Source: an uncultured Collinsella sp.
GTDB lineage: Bacteria > Actinomycetota > Coriobacteriia > Coriobacteriales > Coriobacteriaceae
NCBI GenBank assembly: GCA_900544755.1
Contig: UQWQ01000110.1
Location: 1-5,334, forward strand
DNA: 5,334 nt
Reading direction: 5' to 3'
Shown: positions 4,483-5,334 of the stretch, piece by piece
How the letters are laid out: every line of letters starts with the position of its first letter
How positions within the stretch are numbered: position 1 is the stretch's first letter
The notes under the pieces: generated by a model
The model's database searches: none
What the model saw: only the letters and a program-made list of their open reading frames with translations
What the model was told of the DNA's origin: nothing
Program-made: the position numbers and the translations under genes

Positions 4483-5334
4483 ATGCAGGAAAAACCGATG
4501 TCCATCCCCGCGACGGGGGCGGTCGGTAAGTCGACCGTGGCGGGCCTCATGCTCGCCTTGTTCGTCGCGGCGCTCGACTCGACCGTGGTGGCCACTGCCA
4601 TGCCCGCCGTCGCCGCGGCGCTCGGAGGGGAGGCCCACTATGCCTGGCCGATGACCGCCTACCTCGTGGCGAGCACCGTATCCACCCTCCTGTGCGGAGG
4701 GCTGGCGTTCTCGTTCGGCCTCAGGAGGGTGTACGTGGCGGGGCTCGCGCTCTTCGCCGCATCGTCCGTCCTGTGCGCCCTCGCACCGACGATAGAGGCG
4801 CTGGCGGCGTTCCGCCTGCTTCAGGGCGTGGGCGGCGGCGTTCTCGAGGCGGGTGTGTTCATTGCCGCGGCGATGATGCTCGCCCCGAGGGACAGGGGAC
4901 CGTACCTCGGGGCGGCTTCGGCCATGTACGGGATTGCGAGCGTCGTAGGGCCCGTCATCGGCGGGGCCGTCGCCCAGGGGTTATCCTGGCACGTCATCTT
5001 CGTCGTCAACCTCCCCATCTCGATCGTCGCCCTGTTCCTGTCGGGGCGTTGCCTGCCCGGCAGGGCTCCCGGGGCCCCTGTAGTTGGCTTCGACGTCTCG
5101 GGGAGCGTCGCCGCCTCGCTGTGCGTTCTGAGCCTCGTCCTCGCCTTCAGCTTGGCGGGCAGCGTCTTTCCCATGGCCTCGCCGCAGTTCGTCGCCCTCG
5201 TCGTGCTGTCCGTTGCCTGCGCCGCGCTCCTTTCCCGCGTGGAGAGGGGCAAGGCCGCCCCGACCGTCCCCATGGGGCTGTTTCGCCGCGGGCAGGTCGT
5301 AGCGGGGTTCGTCTCCGGCTTCTGCGTCCAATTC
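4483..5334 (+). CDS. DHA2-type (EmrB/QacA) MFS multidrug transporter, N-terminal part (3' end beyond window)
   Basis: The frame is open from ATG 4483 to the right edge, giving 284 residues. The full family (14 membrane segments, about 450-520 residues) would continue outside. Membrane segments are visible near residues 19-40, 55-75, 84-102, 108-133, 141-164, 170-187, 205-225 and 233-250, with a ninth starting at about 270. DHA2 hallmarks are the TM1 motif LDSTVVATAMPAV (31-43), motif B RLLQGVGGG (111-119), and motif C with GPVIGGAVAQ (156-165) followed by SWHVIFVVNLPIS (168-180). Motif A between TM2 and TM3 is degenerate: it reads GGLAFSFGLRR (72-82), with Phe76 where the conserved Asp is expected. 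Such proteins export drugs or toxic metabolites by proton antiport. The AraC/GyrI-type regulator upstream probably controls it. Arg codons are mostly AGG (6 of 11), as in the regulator. The substrate cannot be read from the sequence. Confidence 0.9.
   Translation, partial: MQEKPMSIPATGAVGKSTVAGLMLALFVAALDSTVVATAMPAVAAALGGEAHYAWPMTAYLVASTVSTLLCGGLAFSFGLRRVYVAGLALFAASSVLCALAPTIEALAAFRLLQGVGGGVLEAGVFIAAAMMLAPRDRGPYLGAASAMYGIASVVGPVIGGAVAQGLSWHVIFVVNLPISIVALFLSGRCLPGRAPGAPVVGFDVSGSVAASLCVLSLVLAFSLAGSVFPMASPQFVALVVLSVACAALLSRVERGKAAPTVPMGLFRRGQVVAGFVSGFCVQF

Noticed and set aside
3430..4638. 402-residue minus-strand open frame opposite the regulator
   Set aside because: It lies antisense to a well-supported HTH/GyrI gene and its translation is a low-complexity Arg/Gly/Pro/Glu-rich product, as expected when GC-rich coding DNA is read backwards.
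1..5334. CRISPR array, tRNA/rRNA, insertion sequence ends or attachment sites
   Set aside because: No regularly spaced repeats, structural RNA signatures, transposase frames or flanking target duplications were visible by eye.

Overview
The window is compact, GC-rich bacterial DNA carrying two unrelated gene blocks, all on the + strand. Genes start at good Shine-Dalgarno sites, neighbours are almost touching, and a U-tract terminator separates the blocks. A high-GC anaerobic gut-type bacterium (Coriobacteriia or a high-GC Clostridia lineage) would fit, but this is only an inference from style. No rRNA, tRNA or marker gene fixes the taxonomy.

Positions 1-2983 hold the distal part of a branched-chain amino acid ABC importer operon in the classical order livH (3' end only), livM, livG, livF. 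The two permeases form the membrane channel and the two ATPases drive it. The periplasmic/lipoprotein binding component (LivJ/LivK) is not in the window and would be expected upstream. Spacing between genes is 10, 2 and 2 nt, and strong AAGGAGG sites sit inside the upstream coding ends of livG and livF, so translation is probably coupled. A perfect 10-bp hairpin follows the livF stop, and a strong, apparently bidirectional terminator lies at 3056-3097.

Positions 3098-3516 (about 420 nt) have no convincing gene. They hold a small dyad, a short direct repeat, two hairpins and one doubtful small minus-strand reading frame, and they form the upstream region of the second block.

Positions 3517-5334 hold a Rob/YdeE-like AraC-family regulator (N-terminal double HTH, C-terminal GyrI-like effector-binding domain) followed after 78 nt by the N-terminal two thirds of a 14-TM DHA2 (EmrB/QacA-type) MFS drug transporter that runs off the right edge. 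The natural reading is a self-contained drug-sensing and efflux pair. Its codon use (many AGG Arg and GGG Gly codons) differs clearly from the liv genes, which suggests a different origin or expression class.

I did not find a clear previously undescribed system. The points most worth checking are the regulator-efflux pair with its unusual leader, the degenerate motif A of the transporter, and the N-terminal extension of LivG.
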